DNA of 54,847 bases. Source: Bacteroidota bacterium (GTDB lineage Bacteria > Bacteroidota > Bacteroidia > Bacteroidales > JAAUTT01). The notes beneath the pieces were generated by a model. It was not told the DNA's origin and made no database searches. It worked only from the letters and a program-made list of their open reading frames with translations. Made by a program: the position numbers and the translations under genes. The stretch spans positions 1 through 54,847 of the forward strand of contig JAIFLU010000117.1 in assembly GCA_020048915.1 (NCBI GenBank). The letters run 5' to 3'. Positions within the stretch are counted from its first letter, which is position 1, and each line of letters opens with the position of its first letter. Positions 36,346-45,540 of the stretch are shown one piece after another.

Positions 36346-37353
36346 CTATTTCACTATTATCGACTTTAATCCATCGGTCATATAAACCTGCATTTTTCCT
36401 TTTTCATCATTATAAATCAGGTAAGCTTCCAGTTCGGGGTGTTGTTTTAATACTTCAATACTTTTTTCGAGCCCCATTACCATAAATGCAGTGTCCCAGC
36501 CATCGGCCGTAAGGCAGTCTTTGGCAACAATTGTAACACTTAATAATCGGCTTTTAACAGGGAAACCGGTTTTAGGATTAATAATGTGCGAATATTTTAC
36601 TCCGTTTTCTTCATAGAATTTCCTATAATTTCCTGATGTTGTGACGGATTGGTTTTTAAGCCTGAAAATTTCCTGAATCTTTTCACCCGGCTGCATATTA
36701 CCATCCTCAGGTTTATCAATACCTATTCTCCAGTATTCCCCCTGGGAATTTTTTCCTTTCGTACGAACTTCTCCGCCAATTTCAACCAGGTAATTCTCTA
36801 TATTTTCGGCTTCAAAAAAATTACAGATTACATCTACTGAATAGCCTTGTGCAATAGAGTTTACATCTAGTTTAACCGCAGTGTCCGACTTAATTACTTT
36901 ATTGTTTTCGAGTTTAACCTTTTCGAACCCAATGTATTTAAGCAGGTGTATAATTTTGGTACTGTCCACAACTGTTCTCTTGCCTGGACCGAAGCCAAGG
37001 GCATCAATAACTGGCCCAACTGTAATATCCATAAGTCCGTCGGATTGTTCCCAAATCTCTTTGGATTTCAAAAAAACAGTTTTAAAATGTTCATCAACTT
37101 CAACCGTGGGGTCGTTGGCGTTAATTCTCGAAATAATGGAATTTGGCACATATTCCGATAGCGACATATCAAAATCTTTCAAAATGGAGTCTATAGCCGC
37201 AGAATAATCTCTTCGGCCGCAGTTTTCGAAAGTAATTGAGTAAGTAGTTCCTTGGGCAAATCCTCCTATTTGGCTGTATTCACAAGCAGGTTTCGGTTTG
37301 CACGAAAATACAATCAGGCAAAAAAACAGGACTATTTTTAGTATCTTTTTCAT
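36346..37353 (-). CDS. apbE: FAD:protein FMN transferase (ApbE)
   Basis: Attaches FMN covalently to Thr/Ser of target flavoproteins such as NqrB/C or RnfG/D. 335 aa from the ATG at 37353, which gives the lipoprotein signal (LIVFSC, Cys18); the in-frame ATG nine codons upstream is less likely. Motifs: GTTYSI near the start, DVNSIAQGYSVD, VEIGGEVRTKG, SGNYRKFYE, HIINPKTGFP (metal/FAD site) and ADGWDTAFMVMG. No Nqr or Rnf genes lie in the window. Confidence 0.93.
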   Translation of the reverse strand: MKKILKIVLFFCLIVFSCKPKPACEYSQIGGFAQGTTYSITFENCGRRDYSAAIDSILKDFDMSLSEYVPNSIISRINANDPTVEVDEHFKTVFLKSKEIWEQSDGLMDITVGPVIDALGFGPGKRTVVDSTKIIHLLKYIGFEKVKLENNKVIKSDTAVKLDVNSIAQGYSVDVICNFFEAENIENYLVEIGGEVRTKGKNSQGEYWRIGIDKPEDGNMQPGEKIQEIFRLKNQSVTTSGNYRKFYEENGVKYSHIINPKTGFPVKSRLLSVTIVAKDCLTADGWDTAFMVMGLEKSIEVLKQHPELEAYLIYNDEKGKMQVYMTDGLKSIIVK

Positions 37354-37430
37354 CGGGGGAAAATAGTTTTTAGTAAACAATGGGTTTGTATTATTGGTTC
37401 GTTCATATTTACGATTGATTTTTGGAATTA

Positions 37431-38462
37431 TTACCTTACAATAAATCCCAGGGATTCCAGCATAATAATTTTTCCCGAGGGTGTTTGAACACGAATTTCA
37501 TCAATTATCAGTTTGGTATCTTCCGGGACTTCCTGAAGAAAACTCCGCGTTGCCGGGCTAAATTTTTTTCCCGAATTAATCTGACGCTTTCCTCCTTTAT
37601 CTCCCAAAGTTATTTTAAAGTCAACTATGACATATCCAATTTTTTCAAAGGCTACCGGATTATCTATTTCTAAATAATCGGCTAACTGAAGAGACGATCG
37701 GTTTATGAGGCCTCCTCTTATTCCCTGAAGCGTGGCATAAGGTTGAGGTAACCTTCGTACCAGAAAATTCGATTTGGCTTCTTCTTTTAATTTTCCTTCT
37801 TTGGTTTTAATCGTCGCTTTCAGCGTTGCGATTCCTTCGTTAACAGGGATAACGGCATACGATCCGTCCAACCGTTTCAGTATGGTTCCGTTGTCAATTT
37901 CCAGAAGGATAGAGTCCGTATCAGTTTTGTCTGTTACTATTGAGATTGGATTCTCTGTTTCCAGGTATAATATTTCCATTTCGTCGTTTTGCACCGACGC
38001 GATACTGTCTTTCATTAAAGCTGTGCTCTGCACAAGACTCATTATTCCTACGGCACATCCGGGTTTTCCATCTCGAAATGAAATGATTACCTGAAAACTA
38101 CCTGTTCTGGGCGAGGTGATATTAACCGGTTTATTTCCGGAAAGGTTTGATGGAGCAGTGGTACTTGCCACCAGTATCCCTTTATCGAAAAGTTGAAGTA
38201 CTGCTTCGCCGGTTGACTCTTTTCCGGCGGCTATGTTAAACCGGTATAAAGTATTCTGTTTTAGATATACATTGAATTTACCTACGGGAACAGGATTTTT
38301 GAGGGAAGCGGCCGGTAAGTTTACTTTAAATTCGCGCACAAACACAGCATCCGGGCCACTTTGTGCAACTGCAATATCAATAAGTTCGCTATTGCACTGG
38401 CTGTTTGCGGGCCAGACAATAACAAAGCTTAATAGAAAACTAAAAATAAAACATGCTTTCAT
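37431..38462 (-). CDS. Secreted protein with a GldM C-terminal-like domain
   Basis: 343 aa. Cleavable signal peptide (ends near PANS-Q). The N-terminal part resembles a beta-sandwich that opposes polar and hydrophobic strands. The last 110 residues carry RLPQPYATLQGIRGGLINRSSLQ, GYVIVDFKI and FSPATRSFLQEV.DTKLIIDEIRVQTPSGK, matching the GldM_C domain of gliding/type IX secretion proteins. No gld/por genes are near. It overlaps the STN protein by 4 nt (ATGA) and is the last gene of a sigma/FecR operon. Confidence 0.72.
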   Translation of the reverse strand: MKACFIFSFLLSFVIVWPANSQCNSELIDIAVAQSGPDAVFVREFKVNLPAASLKNPVPVGKFNVYLKQNTLYRFNIAAGKESTGEAVLQLFDKGILVASTTAPSNLSGNKPVNITSPRTGSFQVIISFRDGKPGCAVGIMSLVQSTALMKDSIASVQNDEMEILYLETENPISIVTDKTDTDSILLEIDNGTILKRLDGSYAVIPVNEGIATLKATIKTKEGKLKEEAKSNFLVRRLPQPYATLQGIRGGLINRSSLQLADYLEIDNPVAFEKIGYVIVDFKITLGDKGGKRQINSGKKFSPATRSFLQEVPEDTKLIIDEIRVQTPSGKIIMLESLGFIVR

Positions 38463-39658
38463 AGCGATTGTTTTTTATGTTTTTTTGGGTTGACCATAAC
38501 AATTTCGGCAGAAATCAAGACGTTAAAATTTCGTTTGTCGAGTTGAAACCAGGTATTAGATAAAGAGTAATGCCAGGTATTATTGTGACTAAACCTTGAA
38601 TAACCAATTCGTTGACCATAATCGAGAGAGCCTTGTAAAAAGTCATCCTTTTCTTCGGCTCCTTCGTTTTCAGTTTCCTCGTTTGAGGCATTGATGTAAT
38701 AATTATAATCTCCCGGGTATATACCTTCCATGCTTATAAACAGTCCACTTTCGGGGAAACGGATATTATACCGCGAAATATCTACTTTAAACCAGCCGCT
38801 TTTATTGCCGGGCTTCACTACAATTATATCCGGTAGAAGCTCAGTTTCAGGGCAACCCAGACTGTCGTTCCTGCTATAAATCCTTATCCGGAAGGGAGCT
38901 TCTGTATTTCCTTTTCCCGATAGATAATAGCTTACGGTTTTAATTTTACCATCGTATTTTTTCTTGTTATCGATAAACAGAGCTACTTGCTGGCCATGGG
39001 TATCGAGGTAAAGGGAGCCTAAAGCTATTCCTCTATTTCCTTCTTTCTTAATTTCAGGTTTTTTTACTGCCAGTTCTACCGGGTTTAGTTCAACAACCCG
39101 AGGGGTTAGAAAAACTGTATGAAATTCCATTCCTGTAAGTAATTTCACGCTAAAAGTTTGAGGTTCGTAACCAATACAGTAAAACACCAAGCTGTCTTTC
39201 AAATTTATTTCAGAAAGCAAAAATTCAAACTTTCCATCTTCTCCGGCAATAGTTCCTTTGCGCGATTGCTTTAGCTGTAAGGTCGAGAATTCCACAGGCT
39301 GCTGATCGTTTGACGATAATACTATCCCCCGGATAGGGTGCAATTTTTCAACAGATGTTTTCTTTTTAAGAATTACTTGATTTGCATAGGTGGTATAGCT
39401 TATATCGCACTTATAAAACAAATCGGTAAGCAATTTCCCGACGGTAATTTTATCGATGTGGAGTGTTACTTTTTTATCCATCTCGTCCATGTTTCCGGCG
39501 TAGGTAAAATAAATCCCGGTATTGCCACTAATATGATCCAATACATTTTTTATGGGCAGGTCATTTATATCCAGCTTAATTTCCCTGAGCAAAATATCCT
39601 GGCTAAATGCCTGGAAAGCTGTAAATATGAATAGCACTATGGAATAATACCTGATCAT
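38459..39658 (-). CDS. STN and carboxypeptidase-regulatory-like domain protein without TonB barrel
   Basis: 399 aa. Signal peptide (ends FQAFSQ). An STN-like domain (about residues 22-97: LPIKNVLDHISGNTGIYFTYAGNM...VGKLLTDLFYKCDISYTTY) of the type that signals to FecR. Then a CarboxypepD_reg-like beta-sandwich (IRGIVLSSNDQQPVEFSTLQL...GKFEF) and a C-terminal beta domain with LFISMEGIYPGDYNYYI. It has the N-terminal modules of a SusC transducer but no plug or barrel. Overlaps fecR upstream and the GldM_C-like gene downstream by 4 nt each. Confidence 0.75.
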   Translation of the reverse strand: MIRYYSIVLFIFTAFQAFSQDILLREIKLDINDLPIKNVLDHISGNTGIYFTYAGNMDEMDKKVTLHIDKITVGKLLTDLFYKCDISYTTYANQVILKKKTSVEKLHPIRGIVLSSNDQQPVEFSTLQLKQSRKGTIAGEDGKFEFLLSEINLKDSLVFYCIGYEPQTFSVKLLTGMEFHTVFLTPRVVELNPVELAVKKPEIKKEGNRGIALGSLYLDTHGQQVALFIDNKKKYDGKIKTVSYYLSGKGNTEAPFRIRIYSRNDSLGCPETELLPDIIVVKPGNKSGWFKVDISRYNIRFPESGLFISMEGIYPGDYNYYINASNEETENEGAEEKDDFLQGSLDYGQRIGYSRFSHNNTWHYSLSNTWFQLDKRNFNVLISAEIVMVNPKKHKKQSL

Positions 39659-40650
39659 TTTTTTTTCGATGCCTGATAGCCGTCCTGGGTTTTTGTAACG
39701 ATAAATTCTTCGCTGACCATATTAAGAACATTCACAACATCGTCTGCCGGCTGATTTACAAGGGTGGTGCTTATAGGTAGCGTCATCAGTGAGCTATCGG
39801 TCACCTCAAATTTTACCTGATAAAAATCGCTTAAAGTATTAAATGCCTCCTTTAAGGGAGTATCGCGAAATTTGAGCATACGTGTTTTCCAAGCTAGTAA
39901 ATTATTGTCGGAAATTGGCTGTACAGTAATCGCATTTCGGTCACTTTCAATTATCGCTTCGCTTCCCTTTTCAACAACCTTGCTGTTTTTGATTTTATTG
40001 TTGGTATAAAGCACTTTCCCTTCGGTTACCGATAATACTGTTTTAATGTTCGATTTGATGGCTTTGAGGTTAAACGCAGTACCCAAAACTTCTACACGGG
40101 TTTGACCGGTTTCTATAATAAAAACACGTTGCGGGTTTTGAGCAATCTGAAAGAATGCTTCTCCATCCAATTTTATTTTGAATTCGGTACCTTTTTGTTT
40201 TTGGGGAACAGAAAGCTCACTGTTGATATTTAGCCATACTTCGGAACTATCGGCGAGGGTTATATGACGGATTTCCTTCGCTGAACTTATAATTGAATAA
40301 GACTCTTCAACGATTTTCCCTCCATTATTCATAAAAAAGATATATAAAACCGGTAGCAGCATGATAGCGGCAATTGCAGCTATTTTTGAATAGATAGGGA
40401 ACGATATTCGTTTCCTGGGGCTATGTGATAAAGTATCGAGTTGCAGGTTTACTTTTGATAATGCTTTTTCGGTATCAAATTCAATCTTTTCCAATGAAGC
40501 AGTTCGTTCCCATACAAACTTTGCTGCATAAAATTTTTCACGGTTTTCTAGTGACGAATCTCTCCAGTCCTCCACCCGAAGCTTTTCTTCCGGAGAGCAT
40601 TCCCCGGTAAAATAGCGGGCAAGGTCCAAATCTGAAAACTGGTTGTTCAT
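39655..40650 (-). CDS. FecR-family anti-sigma factor
   Basis: 331 aa. Cytoplasmic N-terminal sigma-binding part (about 1-85, ARYFTGECSPEEKLRVEDW), one membrane helix (about 86-106), then the periplasmic FecR domain (LADSSEVWLNINSELSVP, GEAFFQI, VEVLGTAFNLKAI, SVTEGKV) and the C-terminal DUF4974 part (FRDTPLKEAFNTLSDFYQVKFEV). It controls the sigma factor 49 nt upstream. RseP-type proteolysis is the usual release route in related systems. Confidence 0.9.
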   Translation of the reverse strand: MNNQFSDLDLARYFTGECSPEEKLRVEDWRDSSLENREKFYAAKFVWERTASLEKIEFDTEKALSKVNLQLDTLSHSPRKRISFPIYSKIAAIAAIMLLPVLYIFFMNNGGKIVEESYSIISSAKEIRHITLADSSEVWLNINSELSVPQKQKGTEFKIKLDGEAFFQIAQNPQRVFIIETGQTRVEVLGTAFNLKAIKSNIKTVLSVTEGKVLYTNNKIKNSKVVEKGSEAIIESDRNAITVQPISDNNLLAWKTRMLKFRDTPLKEAFNTLSDFYQVKFEVTDSSLMTLPISTTLVNQPADDVVNVLNMVSEEFIVTKTQDGYQASKKK

Positions 40651-40699
40651 ATTCTTTTTCTTTTCCGTTCAATTATACTTCTACTGGTATTATTGTTGC

Positions 40700-41290
40700 T
40701 CATGAGATGATCCTCCAAATGAATACCCCTAAAAGCAGGAGCATTTTTTTCCATAAAGGGGCTAAAGATTCCCGTAATTTCTGAAAGGCAATTCCCATTT
40801 GGTTTTCAACAGTTTTGGGTGAAATATCCAGATATTCGGCAATTTCTTCATAGGTAAGTCCATCGTATCGGCTCAGCGAAAATATCATCCTGCATTTTTC
40901 GGGAAGGTATTCCAAGCCTTTTAAAACCATTGCATTAATTTCCTCGTCCGAATAATTTTTCTCAGCAGGAGTATCAGCTTCGAGGTACGCGGCATATTCC
41001 TGTTCGTATTTTTTTCGGGTAACGTTTTTTCGGATTACCATTAATGCATTGTTCCGAACCATTTGATAGAGATATGCTTTTAACGATTTGCTTATGGTAA
41101 TATTTTTTTTGTTTTCCCAAAGTGTGATAAACGCTGTTTGAACAACCTCTTCGGCATCGTCGGCAGTATCGGTAAACAGTTTGGCAAACCGGCAGAGCGA
41201 AGGGTAGTATTTACGAAACAATGCATCGAAAGCTTCTCTCCGGCCTTGTACTAGTTGTTCAAATAACAGAAAATCCTGGTCGAAACTCAA
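40700..41290 (-). CDS. ECF sigma factor (Bacteroides expansion type)
   Basis: 196 aa. Region 2 (FRKYYPSLCRFAKLFTDTADDAEEVVQTAFITLWENK) and region 4 (LPEKCRMIFSLSRYDGLTYEEIAEYLDISPKTVENQMGIAFQKLR) are complete. The protein ends in a hydrophobic tail (MLLLLGVFIWRII), unlike the 175-aa sigma at 46.2 kb. First gene of sigma - fecR - STN protein - GldM_C-like protein, divergent from tatA. Confidence 0.93.
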   Translation of the reverse strand: MSFDQDFLLFEQLVQGRREAFDALFRKYYPSLCRFAKLFTDTADDAEEVVQTAFITLWENKKNITISKSLKAYLYQMVRNNALMVIRKNVTRKKYEQEYAAYLEADTPAEKNYSDEEINAMVLKGLEYLPEKCRMIFSLSRYDGLTYEEIAEYLDISPKTVENQMGIAFQKLRESLAPLWKKMLLLLGVFIWRIIS

Positions 41291-41402
41291 TGCTTAAAAT
41301 TATTATATAGCTGAAAAGGGTTGAAGTCGTGAAATAAAAGAGTAAAATATGTATTTTTTTCTTAAAAAAGTATTTAATACACGTTGTTTTATTTAAAAAG
41401 TT

Positions 41403-41410
41403 TATTTTTG
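41403..41410 (+). promoter_or_regulatory. Minus-7 element of tatA
   Basis: TATTTTTG fits TAnnTTTG, 22 nt before the tatA ATG; the minus-33 region is T-rich without an exact TTTG. Confidence 0.45.
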
Positions 41411-41432
41411 TCTGAAACAAATACAAAATACT

Positions 41433-41603
41433 ATGAACCTTTCTATTATCTTGGGAGTAATTGGACCGATGCAGGTTGTCCTTATTCTCCTTATAATTAT
41501 CTTACTTTTTGGCGGGAAAAAATTACCTGAATTAATGAAGGGAATTGGTCAGGGAATGAAGGAATTTAAGAAAGCCACTAAAGACGAAGACACTACAAAA
41601 TAA
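41433..41603 (+). CDS. tatA: Sec-independent translocase subunit TatA
   Basis: 56 aa, a short gene easily missed. One membrane helix (VVLILLIIILLF) preceded by GPMQ and followed by the FGGKKLPELMKGIGQGMKEFKKA hinge and amphipathic helix, which is diagnostic of TatA/E; the tail is acidic (DEDTT). No tatC is adjacent. It has its own promoter element and terminator, so it is a single-gene unit. The aldo/keto reductase (7567) and isomerase-like protein (8659) with twin-arginine signals would be its clients. Confidence 0.92.
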   Translation: MNLSIILGVIGPMQVVLILLIIILLFGGKKLPELMKGIGQGMKEFKKATKDEDTTK

Positions 41604-41628
41604 AGATCTCACATTTTTAAGATTATAT

Positions 41629-41670
41629 AACCTGTCTCTGCAATAATTTCGGCGACAGGTTTTGTTTTTT
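41629..41670 (+). terminator. Terminator after tatA
   Basis: 8-bp stem (aacctgtc at 41629-41636 with gacaggtt at 41654-41661), then a T-rich tract. It covers the spurious upstream TTG start of the next gene and so supports the ATG at 41689. Confidence 0.75.
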
Positions 41671-41688
41671 ACTAACACTTTAGCTGCA

Positions 41689-42861
41689 ATGAGGATACAC
41701 CATTTATTTCGATGTTGGCTTAAATCATTGGCAGTGATTTTTATAGTAGGTTTTTCGGCAAAAAGTTTTGCCTCTCCCGGAAACGATTCAATCCCAACTT
41801 TTCCAGATATTGTTTATGAATTCCGGTTTGCCAAACTGCACAAAGCATCGGCAATCGATTTGGAATTTAATCCTTCCGTAAAAAAATATATTGAGCTATA
41901 TACTATTCAGCGACGCAAAGATGTATCACGAATTTTGGGGCTGAAAGAACAATATTTTCCAATTTTTGAAGAATACCTTGATAAATATGGACTGCCTCTC
42001 GAACTTAAGTATTTACCGGTTATAGAATCCGGGCTTGATCCTTTGGCTCGTTCATCTTCTGGCGCAGTCGGACTGTGGCAATTTTTGTATCATTCGGCCA
42101 GTATGTTCGATTTGCAGATGACCTCTTTTGCCGATGAGCGGAGCGATGTATATAAGTCGACCGAAGCTGCCTGCAAATATCTGAAGTATCTCTATCAAAC
42201 TTACCACGATTGGTACCTGGTATTGGCTTCTTTTAACGGGGGGCCTGGAGTGGTGCGTAATGCTATTCAGCGAAGCGGAGGTAAAACTTCGTATAGCGAC
42301 CTTGTGGCATTTTTTCCCGAGCAAACCCAGAATTATGTACCCGCTTTTATGGCCATGATTTATATTTTAAATTTTGCGAACGAGCATAATATTAAAATAC
42401 TGGAAACTGGTTATAAATTCTCCGATCTTGACACAGCAAGGGTAAAATATAATCTTCAGTTCGATCAGCTTAGCGAAGTGACCAATGTCCCGGTGGATGT
42501 CATCCGTTCGTTAAACCCTACTTATAAACTTGATGTAATTCCGGAATCAGATGTTCCTAATATTTTGGTTTTACCAAAGGATAAACTGAAAATTTATCTT
42601 TCCAAGGAGAACTTCTTGTTTGCCAATTCACTTTCCAGGGCTCGTATACCGGAGATATCCGATACTAAGCAAAAAATTGTTTACAAAGTATTAAAAGGCG
42701 ATTTCCTCCATAAAATTGCTATTCAGTATGGATGTTCATTAGAAGACATTAAAAAGTGGAATAAGCTAACATCTGATTCGGTATCTATAGGTCAAAATCT
42801 AATAATTTGGGAAGAAAAACCTATAATAGAACCTGGTTTGATCCAACTTTCTAAAGAATAG
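41689..42861 (+). CDS. mltD: MltD-type lytic transglycosylase with LysM domain
   Basis: Cleaves the MurNAc-GlcNAc bond of peptidoglycan, giving anhydro-muropeptides. 390 aa. Signal peptide (MRIHHLFRCWLKSLAVIFIVGFSAKSFA). Family 1 SLT domain: catalytic Glu in LPVIESGLDP, then SSGAVGLWQF, and YLVLASFNGGPGVVRNAI and NYVPAFMAM. A LysM module lies near the C-terminus (YKVLKGDFLHKIAIQYGC...IGQNLIIW). Start at 41689 because the upstream in-frame TTG (41662) lies in the tatA terminator. Confidence 0.92.
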   Translation: MRIHHLFRCWLKSLAVIFIVGFSAKSFASPGNDSIPTFPDIVYEFRFAKLHKASAIDLEFNPSVKKYIELYTIQRRKDVSRILGLKEQYFPIFEEYLDKYGLPLELKYLPVIESGLDPLARSSSGAVGLWQFLYHSASMFDLQMTSFADERSDVYKSTEAACKYLKYLYQTYHDWYLVLASFNGGPGVVRNAIQRSGGKTSYSDLVAFFPEQTQNYVPAFMAMIYILNFANEHNIKILETGYKFSDLDTARVKYNLQFDQLSEVTNVPVDVIRSLNPTYKLDVIPESDVPNILVLPKDKLKIYLSKENFLFANSLSRARIPEISDTKQKIVYKVLKGDFLHKIAIQYGCSLEDIKKWNKLTSDSVSIGQNLIIWEEKPIIEPGLIQLSKE

Positions 42862-42994
42862 TTTCTTTCTGTACTTAAAAGCAACACTTCCATTTCTCAA
42901 CAACCAAATGGGAGAAATTAATAATAAATACTGCTTACCATAACTTAAAGAATTACTTTATCTTTGCCCAATTGTAATGAAGTGATGTAAAACT

Positions 42995-44437
42995 ATGAAC
43001 GGAATACTTTTAGCAAATCGATTTGCCGAAGGGAAAACTACAATAATTGTAGCTTCGAAAAATGTAGATTTGGAAAAATACGGAATAACTCCGCAAGAGA
43101 GGGCTTTTATTAATGCTTCACTTGATAAGAAACATTTTACCATAACTCTAAACCGGTTTAATTATTGGTTGATATTTCAATTTACGGAAGATAAGAAAAC
43201 AGAATTTGCGATTAACGAAAGCTTGCGTATTGCCGCTTTTAAGTTGCACGATTTCCTGGTGAAGCAAAAAATTGGAAGCATCCAGATTATCGATGCTGCA
43301 AAAAACGGATCTCAAACACTGGCTTTTTCCGAAGGACTGTTTTTAAGCAACTACCAGTTTATTAAATATTTAAGTGACAGAAGCGATAAAAAATTCTCGC
43401 TTGAGGAAATTTCTATCGTGTCTACTAGCATTTCGAAGAAGCAAGTTGAGGATTTAAATTATGTTTTAGCAGCGGTTTATTTTGCCCGCGATTTAGTGAA
43501 CGAGCCCGCCTCCTTTTTAACCTCCCAGCAATTATCCCGGGAAATAGAAAAAATTGGTCAGGAAGCTGGATTTGATGTCGAAACATTACATAAATCGCAA
43601 ATTGAAATGCTAAAAATGGGAGGACTGCTTGCCGTTAATAAAGGTAGCAGCGAACCTCCAACTTTTACAATAATGGAATGGAAACCTGCTAATGCAGTCA
43701 ATAAGAAACCTTATGTTTTGGTGGGGAAGGGCGTAGTTTACGATAGTGGTGGATTAAGCCTTAAACCAACAGCCGACAGCATGGATTATATGAAATGCGA
43801 TATGGCTGGCGCAGCTACTGTCACCGGAACAATTTATGCCCTGGCGAAAGCAAATATTCCGGTTTATGTGATTGGCCTGGTTCCTTCGACCGATAATCGT
43901 TTAGATGCTTTATCATATTCTCCCGGCGATATTATAACAATGTATAATGGGGCTACTGTTGAGGTACTTAATACCGATGCCGAGGGGCGCCTTATTTTGG
44001 CAGATGCCTTGAGTTATGCCAAACAATTTGACCCAGCACTTGTTATTTCCGTTGCAACTCTTACCGGAGCTGCTCACCGGGCAATTGGCGAAGTTGGCAT
44101 TGTTGGTATGGGGAATGCCGATTCCACTATATTTCAGCAGTTAGAAACATCAGGGTGGAACGTTTACGAGCGGGTTGCAGAACTTCCCTTTTGGGATGAA
44201 TATGGCGATATGGTTAAATCGGATATTGCTGATCTGAAAAACATTGGAGGAGAGTTGGCAGGAGCAATAACGGCAGGAAAATTCCTGGAATATTTTACCA
44301 ATTATCCATACATACATCTCGATATTGCGGGAATGGCTTTCTTGAAAAAGGGCAATTCCTATAAAGGAAAAGGGGCAACCGGAGTTGGAATACGCCTTTT
44401 GACTGACTTTTTAAAGAATCAAGTATCAAAACAGTAA
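42995..44437 (+). CDS. pepA: Leucyl aminopeptidase family protein (M17)
   Basis: Two-metal cytosolic aminopeptidase removing N-terminal residues. 480 aa. The C-terminal catalytic domain holds VGKGVVYDSGGLSLKP (Lys and Asp ligands), MKCDMAGAATV and the family signature NTDAEGRLILADAL, with VATLTGA following. Metal ligands are all present. The N-terminal domain (about 1-160) is more divergent, as usual. pdxA begins 12 nt downstream, giving a probable operon. Confidence 0.93.
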   Translation: MNGILLANRFAEGKTTIIVASKNVDLEKYGITPQERAFINASLDKKHFTITLNRFNYWLIFQFTEDKKTEFAINESLRIAAFKLHDFLVKQKIGSIQIIDAAKNGSQTLAFSEGLFLSNYQFIKYLSDRSDKKFSLEEISIVSTSISKKQVEDLNYVLAAVYFARDLVNEPASFLTSQQLSREIEKIGQEAGFDVETLHKSQIEMLKMGGLLAVNKGSSEPPTFTIMEWKPANAVNKKPYVLVGKGVVYDSGGLSLKPTADSMDYMKCDMAGAATVTGTIYALAKANIPVYVIGLVPSTDNRLDALSYSPGDIITMYNGATVEVLNTDAEGRLILADALSYAKQFDPALVISVATLTGAAHRAIGEVGIVGMGNADSTIFQQLETSGWNVYERVAELPFWDEYGDMVKSDIADLKNIGGELAGAITAGKFLEYFTNYPYIHLDIAGMAFLKKGNSYKGKGATGVGIRLLTDFLKNQVSKQ

Positions 44438-44449
44438 TGGTATTATTAT

Positions 44450-45502
44450 ATGAAAGAACATAGGCTTAGGGTAGGAATTACCCAGGGAGATATAAATGGG
44501 ATCAGCTACGAAGTAATATTAAAAACACTTGCCGATTCCCGAATTTACGAAACATGCACCCCGATTATTTATGGCTCACCTAAAGTGGTTGCTTACCATC
44601 GTAAGGCGCTTAATATGAACAGTGTTTCGCTGACAACAATACGTACAGCTGACGAAGCTCATGCCAAAAGGGCGAATATTATTAATTGTCTCGACGATAA
44701 CGTCAGGGTAGAGCTTGGCAAGTCTACACCTCAGGCAGGCGAAGCATCTCTTATCAGCCTGCAGGCCGCAATTGCTGATCTCAAAGGCGGTAAAATTGAC
44801 ATGTTAGTTACAGGACCCATTAATAAGAGTAATATTCAGTCCGAATCATTCTCATTTGCTGGTCATACCGATTATCTTAAGGAACAGTTTGGTGCTAAAG
44901 AGGTACTAATGATCATGGTAAGTGAGTTAGTAAAAGTGGCACTTGTTACAAGCCATGTCCCATTATCGCAGGTACCTTCTTTAATTACCGAAATCAATAT
45001 TGTTTCGAAATTAAAAATTCTGAACGAATCATTGATAAACGATTTTGCCGTTCGGAAACCACGTATTGCTGTATTGGCGCTTAATCCCCATGCTGGTGAT
45101 GAAGGCTTAATTGGCAAAGAAGAAATTGAAATTATCATTCCTGCTATCGAAAAAGCTAAACAAGCCGGGATTTTGGCATTTGGTCCTTTTCCTGCCGATG
45201 GCTTCTTTGGTTCGGATAGTTTCAAAAAGTTTGATGCTGTGTTAGCTATGTATCACGATCAAGGACTCGCTCCATTTAAATCGCTTGTTTTTGAAGACGG
45301 GGTTAATTTTACTGCAGGACTGCCTATTATACGAACATCGCCAGCACATGGAACAGCCTATGAATTGGTTGGAAAAGACCTCGCATCGGAAAACTCTTTT
45401 AGGCAAGCCTTGTATATGGCATGTGACATCTATAAAAACCGATTCGATTACAAGCAATTAACCGCTCATGCCATGAAGGATATTGATGTTTCAAACATTT
45501 AA
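44450..45502 (+). CDS. pdxA: 4-hydroxythreonine-4-phosphate dehydrogenase
   Basis: NAD-dependent oxidation in the DXP-dependent pyridoxal 5'-phosphate pathway. 350 aa. The three metal-binding His fall in AGHTDYL, TSHVPLSQVP and MYHDQGLAPFKSL. Other family motifs are GITQGDINGIS at the start (usually GDPAGIG), VTGPINKS and ALNPHAGDEG. The start motif deviates (GDINGIS), but the core is complete. Cotranscribed with the aminopeptidase. Confidence 0.94.
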   Translation: MKEHRLRVGITQGDINGISYEVILKTLADSRIYETCTPIIYGSPKVVAYHRKALNMNSVSLTTIRTADEAHAKRANIINCLDDNVRVELGKSTPQAGEASLISLQAAIADLKGGKIDMLVTGPINKSNIQSESFSFAGHTDYLKEQFGAKEVLMIMVSELVKVALVTSHVPLSQVPSLITEINIVSKLKILNESLINDFAVRKPRIAVLALNPHAGDEGLIGKEEIEIIIPAIEKAKQAGILAFGPFPADGFFGSDSFKKFDAVLAMYHDQGLAPFKSLVFEDGVNFTAGLPIIRTSPAHGTAYELVGKDLASENSFRQALYMACDIYKNRFDYKQLTAHAMKDIDVSNI

Positions 45503-45540
45503 GGGCTTTCATAGGGGGCTGTCTAAAAAGTCCTAAAATC

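Noticed and set aside
41662..41688. TTG start for mltD
   Set aside because: It lies in the tatA terminator; the ATG at 41689 gives a proper signal peptide.
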